The notes: generated by a model not told the origin, from the sequence alone. DNA of 64,000 bases from Chitinophagaceae bacterium (GCA_947447465.1 CANFKE010000009.1:34564-98563); one strand, 5' to 3'. Shown: positions 17,299-26,620, counted from the stretch's first letter. Translations and numbers: made by a program.

Positions 17299-18081
17299 CT
17301 AAGGCAAAATGAAAGGATCGGCATCATTCAGAAAAGGAAAATTATCTCTTGCCTGATCCAGTACTTCACGGTCAAGCGTAATAGTATGGGTAGCAGCGCT
17401 ATTGTTATGTTGCCATATTGTTTCTCCCAGTGGACCGAATACACTACTGTCGCCGCTGTAAATATTTCCTTTCGGGTCGCTCCCTACCCTGTTTACCCCT
17501 ACCACATAGCTCATATTTTCTATCGCCCTGGCCTGTAACAGCGTTTTCCAGGCCATACTGCGTTGCTGCGGCCAGTTGGCCACATACAGCAATACATCAT
17601 ACTCAGTGCCTTTATTCCTCGCCCATACCGGAAACCGTAGGTCATAACATACCTGCAGGTTGATGCGCCAGCCATTTACAGAAACTATTTGTCGGGTATC
17701 ACCGGCAGTATAATGCTTGTCTTCACCGGCAAATGCAAATAAGTGACGCTTGTCGTAAAACCCGATACGACCGTCGGGTTGCACCCACAACATCCGGTTA
17801 TGATATTTCCCCTCATCAGATATGATCAGGCTGCCGGTAAGTATGCAGCGGTGCTTAATGGCCATATCGGCCATCCACCTCACTGTGGGCCCGTCCATTG
17901 GCTCTGCTAGCCGCTCTGGTGCCATACTGAACCCAGTGCTGAACATTTCGGGCAGCACAACAACATGTTTTGTTTCCGATATTGCGCCTATAAGCGCTTC
18001 ATAGTGCTTCAGATTAGTGGTTTTATCTTCCCATACTATATCGGTCTGTATAAGCGTTATATTTAGGTGTTGTTTGGCCAT
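17299..18081 (-). CDS. Nitrilase-superfamily omega-amidase (YafV/NIT2-like)
   Basis: 260-aa C-N hydrolase, probably deaminating alpha-ketoglutaramate or alpha-ketosuccinamate in the cytoplasm. The catalytic triad is complete: Glu45 (VVLPEMFSTGFS), Lys111 (YDKRHLF) and Cys145 (QVCYDLRFP). The MFSTGFSM and CYDLRFPVWARN context is typical of the YafV branch. The start at 18081 (MAKQHLNITLIQ) gives the usual family length. The upstream in-frame start at 18138 adds 19 atypical residues. It is divergent from the small secreted-protein gene, with about 115 bp between starts. Confidence 0.9.
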   Translation of the reverse strand: MAKQHLNITLIQTDIVWEDKTTNLKHYEALIGAISETKHVVVLPEMFSTGFSMAPERLAEPMDGPTVRWMADMAIKHRCILTGSLIISDEGKYHNRMLWVQPDGRIGFYDKRHLFAFAGEDKHYTAGDTRQIVSVNGWRINLQVCYDLRFPVWARNKGTEYDVLLYVANWPQQRSMAWKTLLQARAIENMSYVVGVNRVGSDPKGNIYSGDSSVFGPLGETIWQHNNSAATHTITLDREVLDQARDNFPFLNDADPFILP

Positions 18082-18173
18082 GGCAGCAGTATTGTTATCA
18101 GGAAATGCGGGAATACCTGCAAAGTTGCGAACTTTCACACAATTTTCGATGGTCCGTTTCCTCCTATCCCGAT

Positions 18174-18181
18174 TACTTTTG
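18174..18181 (+). promoter_or_regulatory. -7 promoter element of the 18196 gene
   Basis: TACTTTTG matches TAnnTTTG. Transcription would begin near 18186, about 10 nt before the ATG at 18196. This decides that start and implies a very short leader. No clear -33 box was found. Confidence 0.5.
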
Positions 18182-18195
18182 TAATTTTAAAATTC

Positions 18196-18918
18196 ATGAG
18201 AAAGGTACTTATTTTATTGGTATTGCTGATGCCGGTTATCTTGACGGCAAAAGACAAAAAAAAGACGCCCCCGAAACATTTTCTCCCCGGCAAATGGGTA
18301 GAGGTAAAGCGTACCACGCTCGACTCTGTTCAGGTTCCCTTCACTGATACCTTATTCATGACCTTTCAGATAAGAGATACGTTCACTTACAGAGAAAGGA
18401 ACGGATTTGTATATAGAGGCAAATATACCGTCGATGACGACGGACACCTCGACTTTGGTACAGTATCATACGATATTGCCCTGCGTCGCCCTAAAAGCAT
18501 TATCCTCACCAATCCTAAAGGTATTTACTATTATGAACCCGACACTACGGCCGATCTGGGGCAGGTAGTCATAGAGAAGGAAGATAAGATACTGCCGGTC
18601 ACCAATATCGATCAGATGATAGGGCACTGGACAGTATATAAAAAGCTGGCAGACAAAGACGGTAATTTCCCCGACTTTGATGTGCAGATAAAGGCGGTAT
18701 ATATCACAGGCCCTTCCAGCGGGCCCGACATGGGTAGCCTCTACTGTGGCAACGATATGGATGATAATCCATCATGGACCATCAGATCTTTGGGTGCCGA
18801 CCAGTCACTGGAATGCACCGGTAAAACACAACGCTTTCTGAAAGTAGTTAAATGTCAGAAAGGAGAAATGGTCCTCGAAGAAGCAGGTATGACCTATTAT
18901 TGCAAGCAGTTCAAATAA
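18196..18918 (+). CDS. Secreted protein of unknown function with two lipocalin-like halves
   Basis: 240-aa protein with a signal peptide (MRKVLILLVLLMPVILTAKD). Two similar segments follow: FLPGKWVEVKRTTLDS ... FTYRERNGFVYRGKYTVDDDG, and MIGHWTVYKKLADKDG. Both begin with a G-x-W motif, as in lipocalin-like or DUF5004-type small beta-barrel domains. No catalytic motif was recognised. An earlier in-frame start (18067) lies upstream of the promoter element and overlaps the divergent amidase gene, so it was rejected. Assignment to a named family is not claimed. Confidence 0.7.
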   Translation: MRKVLILLVLLMPVILTAKDKKKTPPKHFLPGKWVEVKRTTLDSVQVPFTDTLFMTFQIRDTFTYRERNGFVYRGKYTVDDDGHLDFGTVSYDIALRRPKSIILTNPKGIYYYEPDTTADLGQVVIEKEDKILPVTNIDQMIGHWTVYKKLADKDGNFPDFDVQIKAVYITGPSSGPDMGSLYCGNDMDDNPSWTIRSLGADQSLECTGKTQRFLKVVKCQKGEMVLEEAGMTYYCKQFK

Positions 18919-18996
18919 GAAGGATAGCCCGATTATAAGTCTATATCATTATTTATTTCTTAATCAGCTACATTATTAAATCATTCCGTTTTTCTA

Positions 18997-19004
18997 TAAC
19001 TTTG
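18997..19004 (+). promoter_or_regulatory. -7 promoter element of the amino-sugar cassette
   Basis: TAACTTTG matches TAnnTTTG and lies about 20 nt before the TTG start at 19025. The -33 box is not obvious. Confidence 0.45.
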
Positions 19005-19024
19005 AGGGATAAATATTTTTATAA

Positions 19025-19975
19025 TTGATTACTCCCTCAAGCAACATACATTTATCTATTGTCAGCCCTGTGTACAGGGCTGAACTAATAGTAGAAGAAC
19101 TGGTAAAACGAATAAATGCCGCTGTTGCTTCCATTACTGATAGCTACGAGATCATACTGGTCGAGGACTGTGGCCCTGATAACTCATGGGCAAAAATTGA
19201 GGAAGAATGTAAAAAAGACAGCCGTGTTAAGGGCATCAAGCTGAGCCGGAATTTTGGCCAGCACCATGCTATTACTGCCGGCCTCGACCACAGCAAAGGT
19301 GCTTGGATAGTGGTAATGGACTGCGATCTGCAGGATAGGCCCGAAGAAATTCCCAATCTCTATAAAAAAGCACAGGAAGGATACGACATTGTTTATGCAC
19401 GCCGCAAAGACAGAAAAGACAAGTTCATCAAAAGAATGTCTTCAAAGATCTTTTACAGTGCATTCTTTTACCTCAGCGGAATAAAACAAGATAGTACGAT
19501 AGCCAATTTTGGTATCTATAGCCGTAAAGCAATAAATGCTATTAATAGTCTGAGAGAGCCAATGAGAGGTTTCGCTCCCATGGCCAAATGGGTGGGTTTT
19601 AAGAATACAGCTATCGATGTAGTACATGCAGAGCGTTTTGAAGGTGAATCATCCTACAACTGGAGCAGATTGATAAAACTGGCTTTGGATATTGCAATTT
19701 CTTATTCAGATAAACCGCTGAAGCTGGTCATAAAAACAGGGATGTTCATTTCCTTGTTCTCTTTGCTTTATATCATTTACACATTGATCTGCTATTTCAC
19801 TGGCGTTATCAAACTCACCGGCTTTACAAGTCTTATAATTTCTATCTGGTTCTTGTCCGGTCTCATTATATTCACATTAGGGGTTATCGGTCAGTATGTC
19901 GGTAGGTCTTTCGAGGGCATAAAGAACAGACCGATTTATATCATAGACGAAAAAATTAACGGGGAAGATGAGTAA
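19025..19975 (+). CDS. Polyprenyl-phosphate glycosyltransferase, GT2 (GtrB/ArnC/DPM1-like)
   Basis: 316-aa membrane-anchored family 2 glycosyltransferase, expected to transfer a sugar from a nucleotide donor to polyprenyl phosphate on the cytoplasmic face. The GT-A domain has LSIVSPVYRAE, VEDCGPDNSW, the LSRNFGQHHAITAGLDHS block and the DxD in VVMDCDLQDRPEEIP. Two C-terminal transmembrane helices (about 235-290) follow, as in GtrB and ArnC. No ATG exists before residue 100, so the TTG at 19025, 20 nt after a promoter element, is the likely start. It overlaps the next gene by 8 bp and heads the four-gene cassette. Confidence 0.88.
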   Translation: MITPSSNIHLSIVSPVYRAELIVEELVKRINAAVASITDSYEIILVEDCGPDNSWAKIEEECKKDSRVKGIKLSRNFGQHHAITAGLDHSKGAWIVVMDCDLQDRPEEIPNLYKKAQEGYDIVYARRKDRKDKFIKRMSSKIFYSAFFYLSGIKQDSTIANFGIYSRKAINAINSLREPMRGFAPMAKWVGFKNTAIDVVHAERFEGESSYNWSRLIKLALDIAISYSDKPLKLVIKTGMFISLFSLLYIIYTLICYFTGVIKLTGFTSLIISIWFLSGLIIFTLGVIGQYVGRSFEGIKNRPIYIIDEKINGEDE

Positions 19976-20702
19976 TATTTATTTTTCAAAAGTAGAATCT
20001 GACCGTTTTGAAAAAAGAATATTCAGAGGAACTTTAGAGGTATTGAACGTTGATGAAATTGCCGGATGTCTGGCGGACAACGACCCCGACATTCTCATAT
20101 TCAGAGTGCCGGTAGTTGAGCAACCTAAACTGCATTTACTCAATAAATTGGGTAGAGAGGTCATTGTTGCTGACACTTTGGTGTATTATCATGTTGATCT
20201 CAACAAAACAACTTTCAACGATTTAAAGAATACGGATCTCGAATTACGGCCGGCAACAGCTGCGGATGACGCCACTTTCAAAGAACTTGTACCGATCATT
20301 TTTAAAGATTATACCACTCATTATTTCTCCAACCCGCTCCTCGACAGGGTCAAGATAACAGAAGGATATACAGAGTGGGCGATCAATTATATCAATGCAC
20401 CGGGCAAAGTCAACATCATTGGCTACATAGATAACAAACCAGTGGGTTTCATCACTTGCAATCTGGATGATGAAGGAGCGGAGATCATACTCAACGGCGT
20501 GCTGCCCGACTATTCGGGAAGAGGAATTTATTCAGATATGGTTCGTTATGTAAAACAATACTACCGTAACTTAGACGTTGTGCCGCTAAGGGTATCTACA
20601 CAAATTCAGAACATCAGAGTACAGAGTGTTTGGAACAGAGAAGGCCTGATATTGAACAAAGCATACATTACAATACATTTAAACAAAAAAATAACGACAT
20701 GA
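19968..20702 (+). CDS. WecD/FdtC-like sugar N-acyltransferase (GNAT)
   Basis: 244-aa acyl-CoA-dependent acyltransferase. The N-terminal half resembles the substrate domain of WecD (VADTLVYYHVDLNK). The C-terminal GNAT domain shows LELRPATAADDATF, VGFITCN, and the acetyl-CoA loop region GVLPDYSGRGIYSDMV. It probably acylates the 4-amino group of a dTDP-4-amino-4,6-dideoxyhexose. It is translationally coupled at both ends: 8-bp overlap with the glycosyltransferase and an ATGA overlap with the aminotransferase, whose product would be its substrate. Confidence 0.82.
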   Translation: MSNIYFSKVESDRFEKRIFRGTLEVLNVDEIAGCLADNDPDILIFRVPVVEQPKLHLLNKLGREVIVADTLVYYHVDLNKTTFNDLKNTDLELRPATAADDATFKELVPIIFKDYTTHYFSNPLLDRVKITEGYTEWAINYINAPGKVNIIGYIDNKPVGFITCNLDDEGAEIILNGVLPDYSGRGIYSDMVRYVKQYYRNLDVVPLRVSTQIQNIRVQSVWNREGLILNKAYITIHLNKKITT

Positions 20703-21838
20703 TCCCATTCAATAAACCATACTTAACAGGTAAAGAAGGGCATTACATATATCAGGCAGTACTATCTGGTAAAATATCAGGAGACGGTATTTTTACAAAG
20801 AAGTGCCACGATTTTTTTGAAAAAAAATACGGTTTCAACAAATGCCTGCTCACCACTTCATGCACAGATGCATTGGAGATGGCGGCACTGCTGATAGATA
20901 TTCAGCCGGGCGATGAGGTCATCATGCCCTCCTACACTTTCGTTTCCACATCTAATGCATTTGTACTGCGTGGAGCTAAGATAGTTTTCTGCGACAGCCG
21001 TACAGATCATCCGGGTATTGATGAAGATGCTATCGAAGCATTGATAACCGATAAGACAAAAGCAATTGTTCCGGTACATTACGCCGGTGTTGCCTGCGAT
21101 ATGGATAAGATCATGGATCTTGCCGCTAAATATAAGCTCTATGTAGTGGAAGATGCAGCACAGGCCATCGATAGTTATTACACAGGCAGAGATGGCGTAA
21201 AAAGACCGCTCGGCTCTATCGGGCATCTGGCAGCTTTCTCATTTCATGAAACTAAGAACATAATGGCAGGTGAAGGCGGTATGCTAGTGATCAATGATCA
21301 GAAGTTTGCAGATCGTGCTGAAATTATCCGTGAAAAAGGCACCAACAGAAGTAAATTTTTCAGAGGTGAGGTAGATAAGTATGGATGGGTAGATATGGGT
21401 AGCTCTTTTCTACCTTCCGATATCATCGCCGCATTCTTATACGCACAGATAGAAAATATTGACGAGATTCAACGCAGAAGAAAAGAGATCTGGCATGCTT
21501 ACAGCAGGTTGTTACAGCCACTGCAGGATAAGGGCATCATTGGCTTGCCGGTAATACCTGATTTCGCTTCCAACAATGGTCATATGTTCTACATTACATT
21601 GAAGGATATTGACGCAAGGACCGCACTTATCGCCGACCTCAAAGCAAATAATATCTATGCGGTATTTCACTACCTCAGTCTGCATAAAAGCCCTTTCTAT
21701 GAAGCGAAACATGATGGAAGAGTATTGCCGGAAACGGATCGATATACAGATTGTATTCTAAGGCTTCCTATGTTTTATGAACTTACAGAAGACAACATTA
21801 AGTCGATATCAGAGGTGATCATCAATTATTTTGTATGA
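20699..21838 (+). CDS. rffA: dTDP-4-amino-4,6-dideoxygalactose transaminase
   Basis: 379-aa PLP-dependent DegT/DnrJ/EryC1 aminotransferase of the RffA/WecE branch, which aminates dTDP-4-keto-6-deoxyglucose. The sequence shows IPFNKPYLTGKE, TTSCTDALEMAALL, DEVIMPSYTFVSTSNAFVLRG, VEDAAQA, and the PLP Lys186 in SFHETKNI followed by GEGGML. The start at 20699 gives the ATGA overlap with the acyltransferase stop. Longer upstream frames are shadow. The rmlA and rmlB genes supplying the donor are not in this window. Confidence 0.92.
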   Translation: MIPFNKPYLTGKEGHYIYQAVLSGKISGDGIFTKKCHDFFEKKYGFNKCLLTTSCTDALEMAALLIDIQPGDEVIMPSYTFVSTSNAFVLRGAKIVFCDSRTDHPGIDEDAIEALITDKTKAIVPVHYAGVACDMDKIMDLAAKYKLYVVEDAAQAIDSYYTGRDGVKRPLGSIGHLAAFSFHETKNIMAGEGGMLVINDQKFADRAEIIREKGTNRSKFFRGEVDKYGWVDMGSSFLPSDIIAAFLYAQIENIDEIQRRRKEIWHAYSRLLQPLQDKGIIGLPVIPDFASNNGHMFYITLKDIDARTALIADLKANNIYAVFHYLSLHKSPFYEAKHDGRVLPETDRYTDCILRLPMFYELTEDNIKSISEVIINYFV

Positions 21839-23826
21839 ACGAAAAAATGAAAATTAACCTAAGTACATTGACAATAGTGTACTTAGGTTTGTTATTTATA
21901 TTACTATACAGCGGAAGTATAAACATATACAATTCCGCTGTTTTGTTATATACACTAAGCGCAGCATACATTACGGGAGCGGCCATAATTCCCCGATCGC
22001 TCAACACCGCTTTCATGTCTTTTACACATGGGCTCACCGCTATGCTCGTAGGTGCTTTGGTTTTTTCGCTCGCTATTTTCTTTACCGTTAATGTAAATGT
22101 GCTATTAGCATTGATGGCGATAGCAGTAGCTATATGTTTATTCTTCAACAAGGGTCGTCTTTCTTTTAAGTTCACATTTTCTCTGCCCGATGTTGTACTG
22201 ACATCAATGGCTTTTTTGATCTACATTCTCATTTCCAGATCCGAACTGAAAGCACAGTTATCTGCGGTAACACTGGGGTGTATTGATAATTACGACACCA
22301 ACTTCTTTACTTCCATTGTTACTTCTTTTCGTACTGGGACCCTTACCAGTGCCGCTTACGAAACAGGAAGTCCTGTGCCTTATCAGGATCTTGGCTTCTT
22401 TATTCCCGCATTCCTTGCCAACATTTTAAAGATAACATCCCACCAGGCTTTGTGGGGCTTGGCTCAGCCAATGTATAAACTATTGGCATTACTGCTGGGA
22501 TATGAAGTTTTCTTTGCATTCTTTAAGGAAAAAGTGACCAGAAGCAATTATTTGTTCATGGTTGCTGCTATTCTGTTTCCTTTACTATTGGCACCATTGC
22601 ATCCGCTTTATGTTGCTAAGCTCAATGTGCATAATTTTATTTTTTCGGGTATGGGCTATCTGCAGCCTGCGGGTACGGTTACCTATCCGATAGCAATTGT
22701 GACCGTACTATTATCGCTGGTTGTTTTTAAGTGGTGCAATTGGGAAACAGGAGATCAAATAAGACCAAAACTATTTTTTGCGGTAGTAATGGGAGTTATG
22801 ATCATTGCTAAGGTGCCAATGTACTTTGCGTTCTTTACTTTTTTGTGTAGCATAATATTAGTTCGTGTGGTTTTTCGTAAAGAAAAGGTCATGAATTATC
22901 TGCCATATATTATGGCTTCTTTGATGGTAACTGCTGTAGCATTTAAGCTGTGTTTGGGCTATCCATCACTTACCCGAACAAGTATTCACTATGGATATTT
23001 GATAGAAAATTTTGCACACTTGTATAATAGGAGTGCTGTAGGTGCAAAAAACAATATCATCATTTTGGCATTGATACTCATTACCTATTTGGTTTGGTTG
23101 GGAATAAGATTGATCGGTATTATAGGATTGGTAAGAGCAGACAGGGGTAAATTGGCAGACATCTCTGTTGGTGTTGTTTTGTCATTGCTGGCTACTACAC
23201 TGGTTGCCTTGTTTTTGCGTATCCAAGGCTTCGATATAAGAGGGCTAATGCAAAGGGATGGCACATTCGATGTAGAACAATTTGTAAGATCTTCATTCTA
23301 TTTGGCTACCATTGCCGGCGGTATCGGATTGTTTAATATTATTCTTAATTCTGAAAAGCAAAAAATAAGTAGGATCATAGCTGCAACATCTGTTGTTTGG
23401 TGTCTGTTGGCGTTCACAACGATCATTTCTTTACCTGTTGGTAAAAAGCAGCAAGACCCCTGGTTCACGGATAACTATGCTACCCTGAGATCAGGCAAAC
23501 TTAACGATGGTCTTATTGTGGTTGATCCTTACAAGCCTTCTTATGGTATCATGCTCAGCGCTTGTGATTATGGTACTTATTGGACAGTAATGGGATTGAG
23601 TCCTGTAGGATACAACACGTGCCCTAAGAACGCCTATCGCTGGGATATGTATGCGCAGCTGATCGCTAAGCCCGACGAAGCACTCTTCAATGCGTTTAAA
23701 AAAGAAAATGTGAGATACGTTATCAGCATTCCTGAAGACAAGGATAAACTCGATCAGGCAGCTGCATTATTCCCGGCCAGACTAAAGAAGTCAACCTATT
23801 CTAGTTGGGTGTACGAATTGCAGTGA
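21835..23826 (+). CDS. Polytopic membrane protein, probable GT-C-type glycosyltransferase
   Basis: 663-aa protein with roughly 12 hydrophobic helices and a C-terminal soluble tail (about residues 550-663; VVDPYKPSYGIMLSACDYGTY). The layout resembles GT-C enzymes, which take sugars from polyprenyl-phosphate carriers in the periplasm. No catalytic acidic motif can be assigned with confidence. An ATGA overlap with rffA makes it the fourth coupled gene. The context suggests it uses the lipid-linked aminosugar made by the upstream genes. A flippase or polymerase role is the alternative. Confidence 0.65.
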   Translation: MNEKMKINLSTLTIVYLGLLFILLYSGSINIYNSAVLLYTLSAAYITGAAIIPRSLNTAFMSFTHGLTAMLVGALVFSLAIFFTVNVNVLLALMAIAVAICLFFNKGRLSFKFTFSLPDVVLTSMAFLIYILISRSELKAQLSAVTLGCIDNYDTNFFTSIVTSFRTGTLTSAAYETGSPVPYQDLGFFIPAFLANILKITSHQALWGLAQPMYKLLALLLGYEVFFAFFKEKVTRSNYLFMVAAILFPLLLAPLHPLYVAKLNVHNFIFSGMGYLQPAGTVTYPIAIVTVLLSLVVFKWCNWETGDQIRPKLFFAVVMGVMIIAKVPMYFAFFTFLCSIILVRVVFRKEKVMNYLPYIMASLMVTAVAFKLCLGYPSLTRTSIHYGYLIENFAHLYNRSAVGAKNNIIILALILITYLVWLGIRLIGIIGLVRADRGKLADISVGVVLSLLATTLVALFLRIQGFDIRGLMQRDGTFDVEQFVRSSFYLATIAGGIGLFNIILNSEKQKISRIIAATSVVWCLLAFTTIISLPVGKKQQDPWFTDNYATLRSGKLNDGLIVVDPYKPSYGIMLSACDYGTYWTVMGLSPVGYNTCPKNAYRWDMYAQLIAKPDEALFNAFKKENVRYVISIPEDKDKLDQAAALFPARLKKSTYSSWVYELQ

Positions 23827-23898
23827 TCCATCACCGTATCAGCTATCTGAGCAGGTTGGTGGCATCACAATTGCATAGACTGTTATAAATATAAGGGC

Positions 23899-24381
23899 AT
23901 GCGCACTACCATATTATTCATCCTCTTGTTGTTACCCTTTTGGGCACCTGCGCAAAAAGCAAGGCTCATTGCTTCATCAAGTACAGATTGGAGCGGAGGG
24001 GTGGCTGGTAGTTCCGGCACACGTTATGTATTCACGATCGCCTTTCCCGGCTGCAACAAAAAGGACATTGAAGCGGATACCCTGTGGATAGGCGACAGAC
24101 CTACCGCACTGGTAGTAAAAACAAGTGATGCGGCCTACTTCAATACGGTAGTTACATCAGCAAAAAAGAGCATCAACTACACCATCAATGCGGCAGTAGA
24201 TCACAGTCGCCGTTTCAATAGCCCCGACCCATACCGTCAGAACACAAATGCCATCAACCCGGTTAAAGCTCCGATGCTGTATAATGGGGTGGCGCTGTTG
24301 GCATATAGGTATAAAGGCAAAAGATGCTATTTTACCATCAGTAAAATAATAACGAAATATCCGGATATCAGCTACCCATAG
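23899..24381 (+). CDS. Secreted protein of unknown function
   Basis: 160 aa with a clear signal peptide (MRTTILFILLLLPFWAPAQK). The mature part is a small beta-rich domain (STDWSGGVAGSSGTRYVFTIAF). No family recognised. It starts 72 bp after the membrane protein and could be co-transcribed. The segments around GCNKKDIEADTLWIGDRP suggest a periplasmic or extracellular domain. Confidence 0.65.
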   Translation: MRTTILFILLLLPFWAPAQKARLIASSSTDWSGGVAGSSGTRYVFTIAFPGCNKKDIEADTLWIGDRPTALVVKTSDAAYFNTVVTSAKKSINYTINAAVDHSRRFNSPDPYRQNTNAINPVKAPMLYNGVALLAYRYKGKRCYFTISKIITKYPDISYP

Positions 24382-24496
24382 AAGGTCCAATTATCCCTGT
24401 CAGTGCGGCAATCCATAGCATTTTACCAACATGGTGTTCTTACGATTACCCCTTACCCGAAACCTTAGTATCTTCGCGCAAAATTTCAACTGTATC

Positions 24497-26011
24497 ATGG
24501 ACCGTACCATAAAATCTGCGCTGATATCTGTTTTTTATAAAGACGGATTGGAGCCGGTAGTAAGAAAACTGCACGAATTGGGAGTAACTATATACTCCAC
24601 AGGTGGCACGCAAACCTTTATTGAGCAGCTTGGCCTGCCATGCACTGCTGTAGAGAGTGTTACGGGCTACCCGTCTATCTTAGGTGGCAGAGTAAAGACG
24701 TTGCACCCTAAAGTGTTTGGCGGTATTCTGGCTCGTCGCGATTTTGAGGGCGATCAAAATCATATTGCTGAATACGAGATCCCTCTGCTCGACCTCGTTA
24801 TAGTTGATCTGTATCCTTTCGAAGAAACGGTGCGCTCTACTACCGACGAGAAGGCGATAACCGAAAAGGTAGATATTGGGGGTGTCTCATTGATTCGTGC
24901 TGCGGGTAAGAATCACGCCGATGTTTGCATCGTCTCTTCTCGCACACAATACGAAGGATTACTTGATCTGCTCAATGAGCAGAATGGTGTGACCTCTTTG
25001 GCCGACAGAAAACGCTATGCTGCCGCTGCTTTCGCAGAATGTGCCCATTACGATGTGGCCATTGCCGACTATTTCAACCGGGAAGCGGATAATAGCCCTT
25101 TCCAATTGTCTTATGGCAATAAGCAGTCACTACGTTATGGCGAGAATCCGCACCAGAAGGCCGCTTTTTATGGCGACCTCGATGAATTATTCACTAAACT
25201 CAATGGCAAAGAACTTTCTTATAACAACCTCGTTGATGTAGATGCTGCTACTCAGATAATAGCGGAATTTCAGAAGCCGGCTTTTGCCATCATCAAGCAC
25301 ACCAATGTATGCGGCATTGCCGAGCGCGATAATGTAGAACATGCATGGGATGCGGCATTGGCAGGCGACAGAGAAAGTGCATTTGGTGGTGTCCTCATCA
25401 CCAATCAGCCAGTCACTATGGAGGTAGCGCAGAAGATCAATGAACTGTTCTTCGAGATCCTCATAGCACCCGCTTTTGAGGCCGATGCACTGGAATTATT
25501 AAAGACGAAGAAGAACAGGAACCTGCTGCAACAGAAAAAGACCTTCTTCCCGGCAAGAGAATTTAAGCGCATACTCAACGGAGTATTGGTGCAGGATGGC
25601 GATACTCAGAACTATGCAGAGTGGACTGAAGCCGGTGCACGCCCAGCTACCGAAGCCGAAAAGCAGGATCTCTTGTTTGCCAATATCGTTTGCAAGCACC
25701 TAAAATCTAATGCCATTGCCATAGTAAAAGACAAACAACTCATAGGCAAGGGTTGCGGACAGACCAGCCGTATAGATGCCCTGCGCCAGGCGCTCGACAA
25801 AGCCAACCAGTTTGGCTTCAGCCTTACAGGTGCCGTTATGGCGTCAGATGCCTTCTTCCCATTCGATGATTGTGTAAAGATGGCACATGCTGCAGGTATC
25901 AATGCAGTAATACAGCCCGGCGGATCAGTACGCGACAAAGACAGCATCGCATACTGCCAGGAAAACGGAATGGTGATGATAATGACCGGAACAAGACATT
26001 TCAAGCATTAA
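24497..26011 (+). CDS. purH: Bifunctional AICAR transformylase / IMP cyclohydrolase
   Basis: 505-aa enzyme for the last two steps of IMP synthesis. The N-terminal MGS-like IMP cyclohydrolase domain (about 1-195) shows TIKSALISVFYKDGLE, YSTGGTQTFIEQLG, GYPSILGGRVKTLHPK and VDIGGVSLIRAAGKNH. The C-terminal AICARFT domain shows LRYGENPHQKAA, NNLVDVDAA, IIKHTNVCGIA and the C-terminal SDAFFPFDD. The start at 24497 begins directly with the conserved first strand. The upstream extension (from 24431) is not conserved and overlaps the likely promoter (TATCTTCG near 24466). Single gene. Confidence 0.97.
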   Translation: MDRTIKSALISVFYKDGLEPVVRKLHELGVTIYSTGGTQTFIEQLGLPCTAVESVTGYPSILGGRVKTLHPKVFGGILARRDFEGDQNHIAEYEIPLLDLVIVDLYPFEETVRSTTDEKAITEKVDIGGVSLIRAAGKNHADVCIVSSRTQYEGLLDLLNEQNGVTSLADRKRYAAAAFAECAHYDVAIADYFNREADNSPFQLSYGNKQSLRYGENPHQKAAFYGDLDELFTKLNGKELSYNNLVDVDAATQIIAEFQKPAFAIIKHTNVCGIAERDNVEHAWDAALAGDRESAFGGVLITNQPVTMEVAQKINELFFEILIAPAFEADALELLKTKKNRNLLQQKKTFFPAREFKRILNGVLVQDGDTQNYAEWTEAGARPATEAEKQDLLFANIVCKHLKSNAIAIVKDKQLIGKGCGQTSRIDALRQALDKANQFGFSLTGAVMASDAFFPFDDCVKMAHAAGINAVIQPGGSVRDKDSIAYCQENGMVMIMTGTRHFKH

Positions 26012-26043
26012 TAGAATATCATTATTAAAAAGATCACCAATAA

Positions 26044-26074
26044 TTTGGTTTTATAAAGATATTCAATACCTTTG
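26044..26074 (+). promoter_or_regulatory. Promoter of tRNA-Leu
   Basis: TTTG (26044-26047), 19 bp, TACCTTTG (26067-26074) is a full match to the Bacteroidota housekeeping promoter. It ends 11 bp before the tRNA 5' end. Confidence 0.8.
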
Positions 26075-26085
26075 CCGTCCCAAAT

Positions 26086-26167
26086 GCGGGCGTGGCGAAA
26101 TTGGTAGACGCGCTAGACTTAGGATCTAGTGCCGCGAGGCTTGGGGGTTCGAGTCCCTCCGCCCGCA
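26086..26167 (+). tRNA. tRNA-Leu (anticodon UAG)
   Basis: 82-nt class II tRNA. The acceptor stem GCGGGCG pairs with CGCCCGC at the 3' end, with discriminator A. The D-loop has TTGGTAGACG, the anticodon stem CTAGA/TCTAG encloses loop CTTAGGA (anticodon TAG), a variable arm follows (gtgccgcgaggctt), and the T-arm is GGGGGTTCGAGTCCCTC. The CCA end is not encoded. It reads CUA and, by wobble, other CUN codons. Confidence 0.97.
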
Positions 26168-26171
26168 CTCG

Positions 26172-26214
26172 AAAAGAGACAAACAGTACATACTGTTTGT
26201 CTCTTTTGCTTTTA
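26172..26214 (+). terminator. Terminator after tRNA-Leu
   Basis: A perfect 17-bp inverted repeat (26172-26188 with 26191-26207) is followed by gcttttat. It lies 4 bp after the tRNA. Confidence 0.88.
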
Positions 26215-26430
26215 TACCATACCCGGCATCTCCTACAGAATATAGCCCTGCTCAATAACAAACCAAGCCTCATTTTTTTAGTCGAAATAGAAATGCGATC
26301 CTTATTACCATGAACCTACAGCATCTAAGTGGCAACCCACATAAACAAAATTTTCTCATAGCTCCGATCATTTTTTAAAATCAAAATACAACACACTCAC
26401 AACCAACATATTGACCTCAATAAATGTTTT

Positions 26431-26479
26431 ATGGTGGTACGAAAAGTGTACCATCATGGTACGCTTTTCGTACCACCAT
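26431..26479. repeat. 49-bp near-perfect palindrome with four TGGTAC/GTACCA half-sites
   Basis: The 24-bp arms 26431-26454 and 26456-26479 are complementary with a single mismatch (a G-T wobble in RNA) around one central base. Each arm is itself an inverted repeat, TGGTAC-7 nt-GTACCA, so two small hairpins or one long one can form. No T-run follows it. It could be a regulator-binding site, an RNA hairpin or a mobile-element remnant. Confidence 0.85.
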
Positions 26480-26620
26480 GTATTTTCGTTCGCCCCATTA
26501 AAAATTTATTGTTCAACTTTGTCGGTCACCCAACCTGCACATCGGGCCAGCTGTCGAATGTGATAAAGGATAAGCAGCTAGTAACGTAGCTCGCTCTCGT
26601 GACGACACAGATGAACAGGT

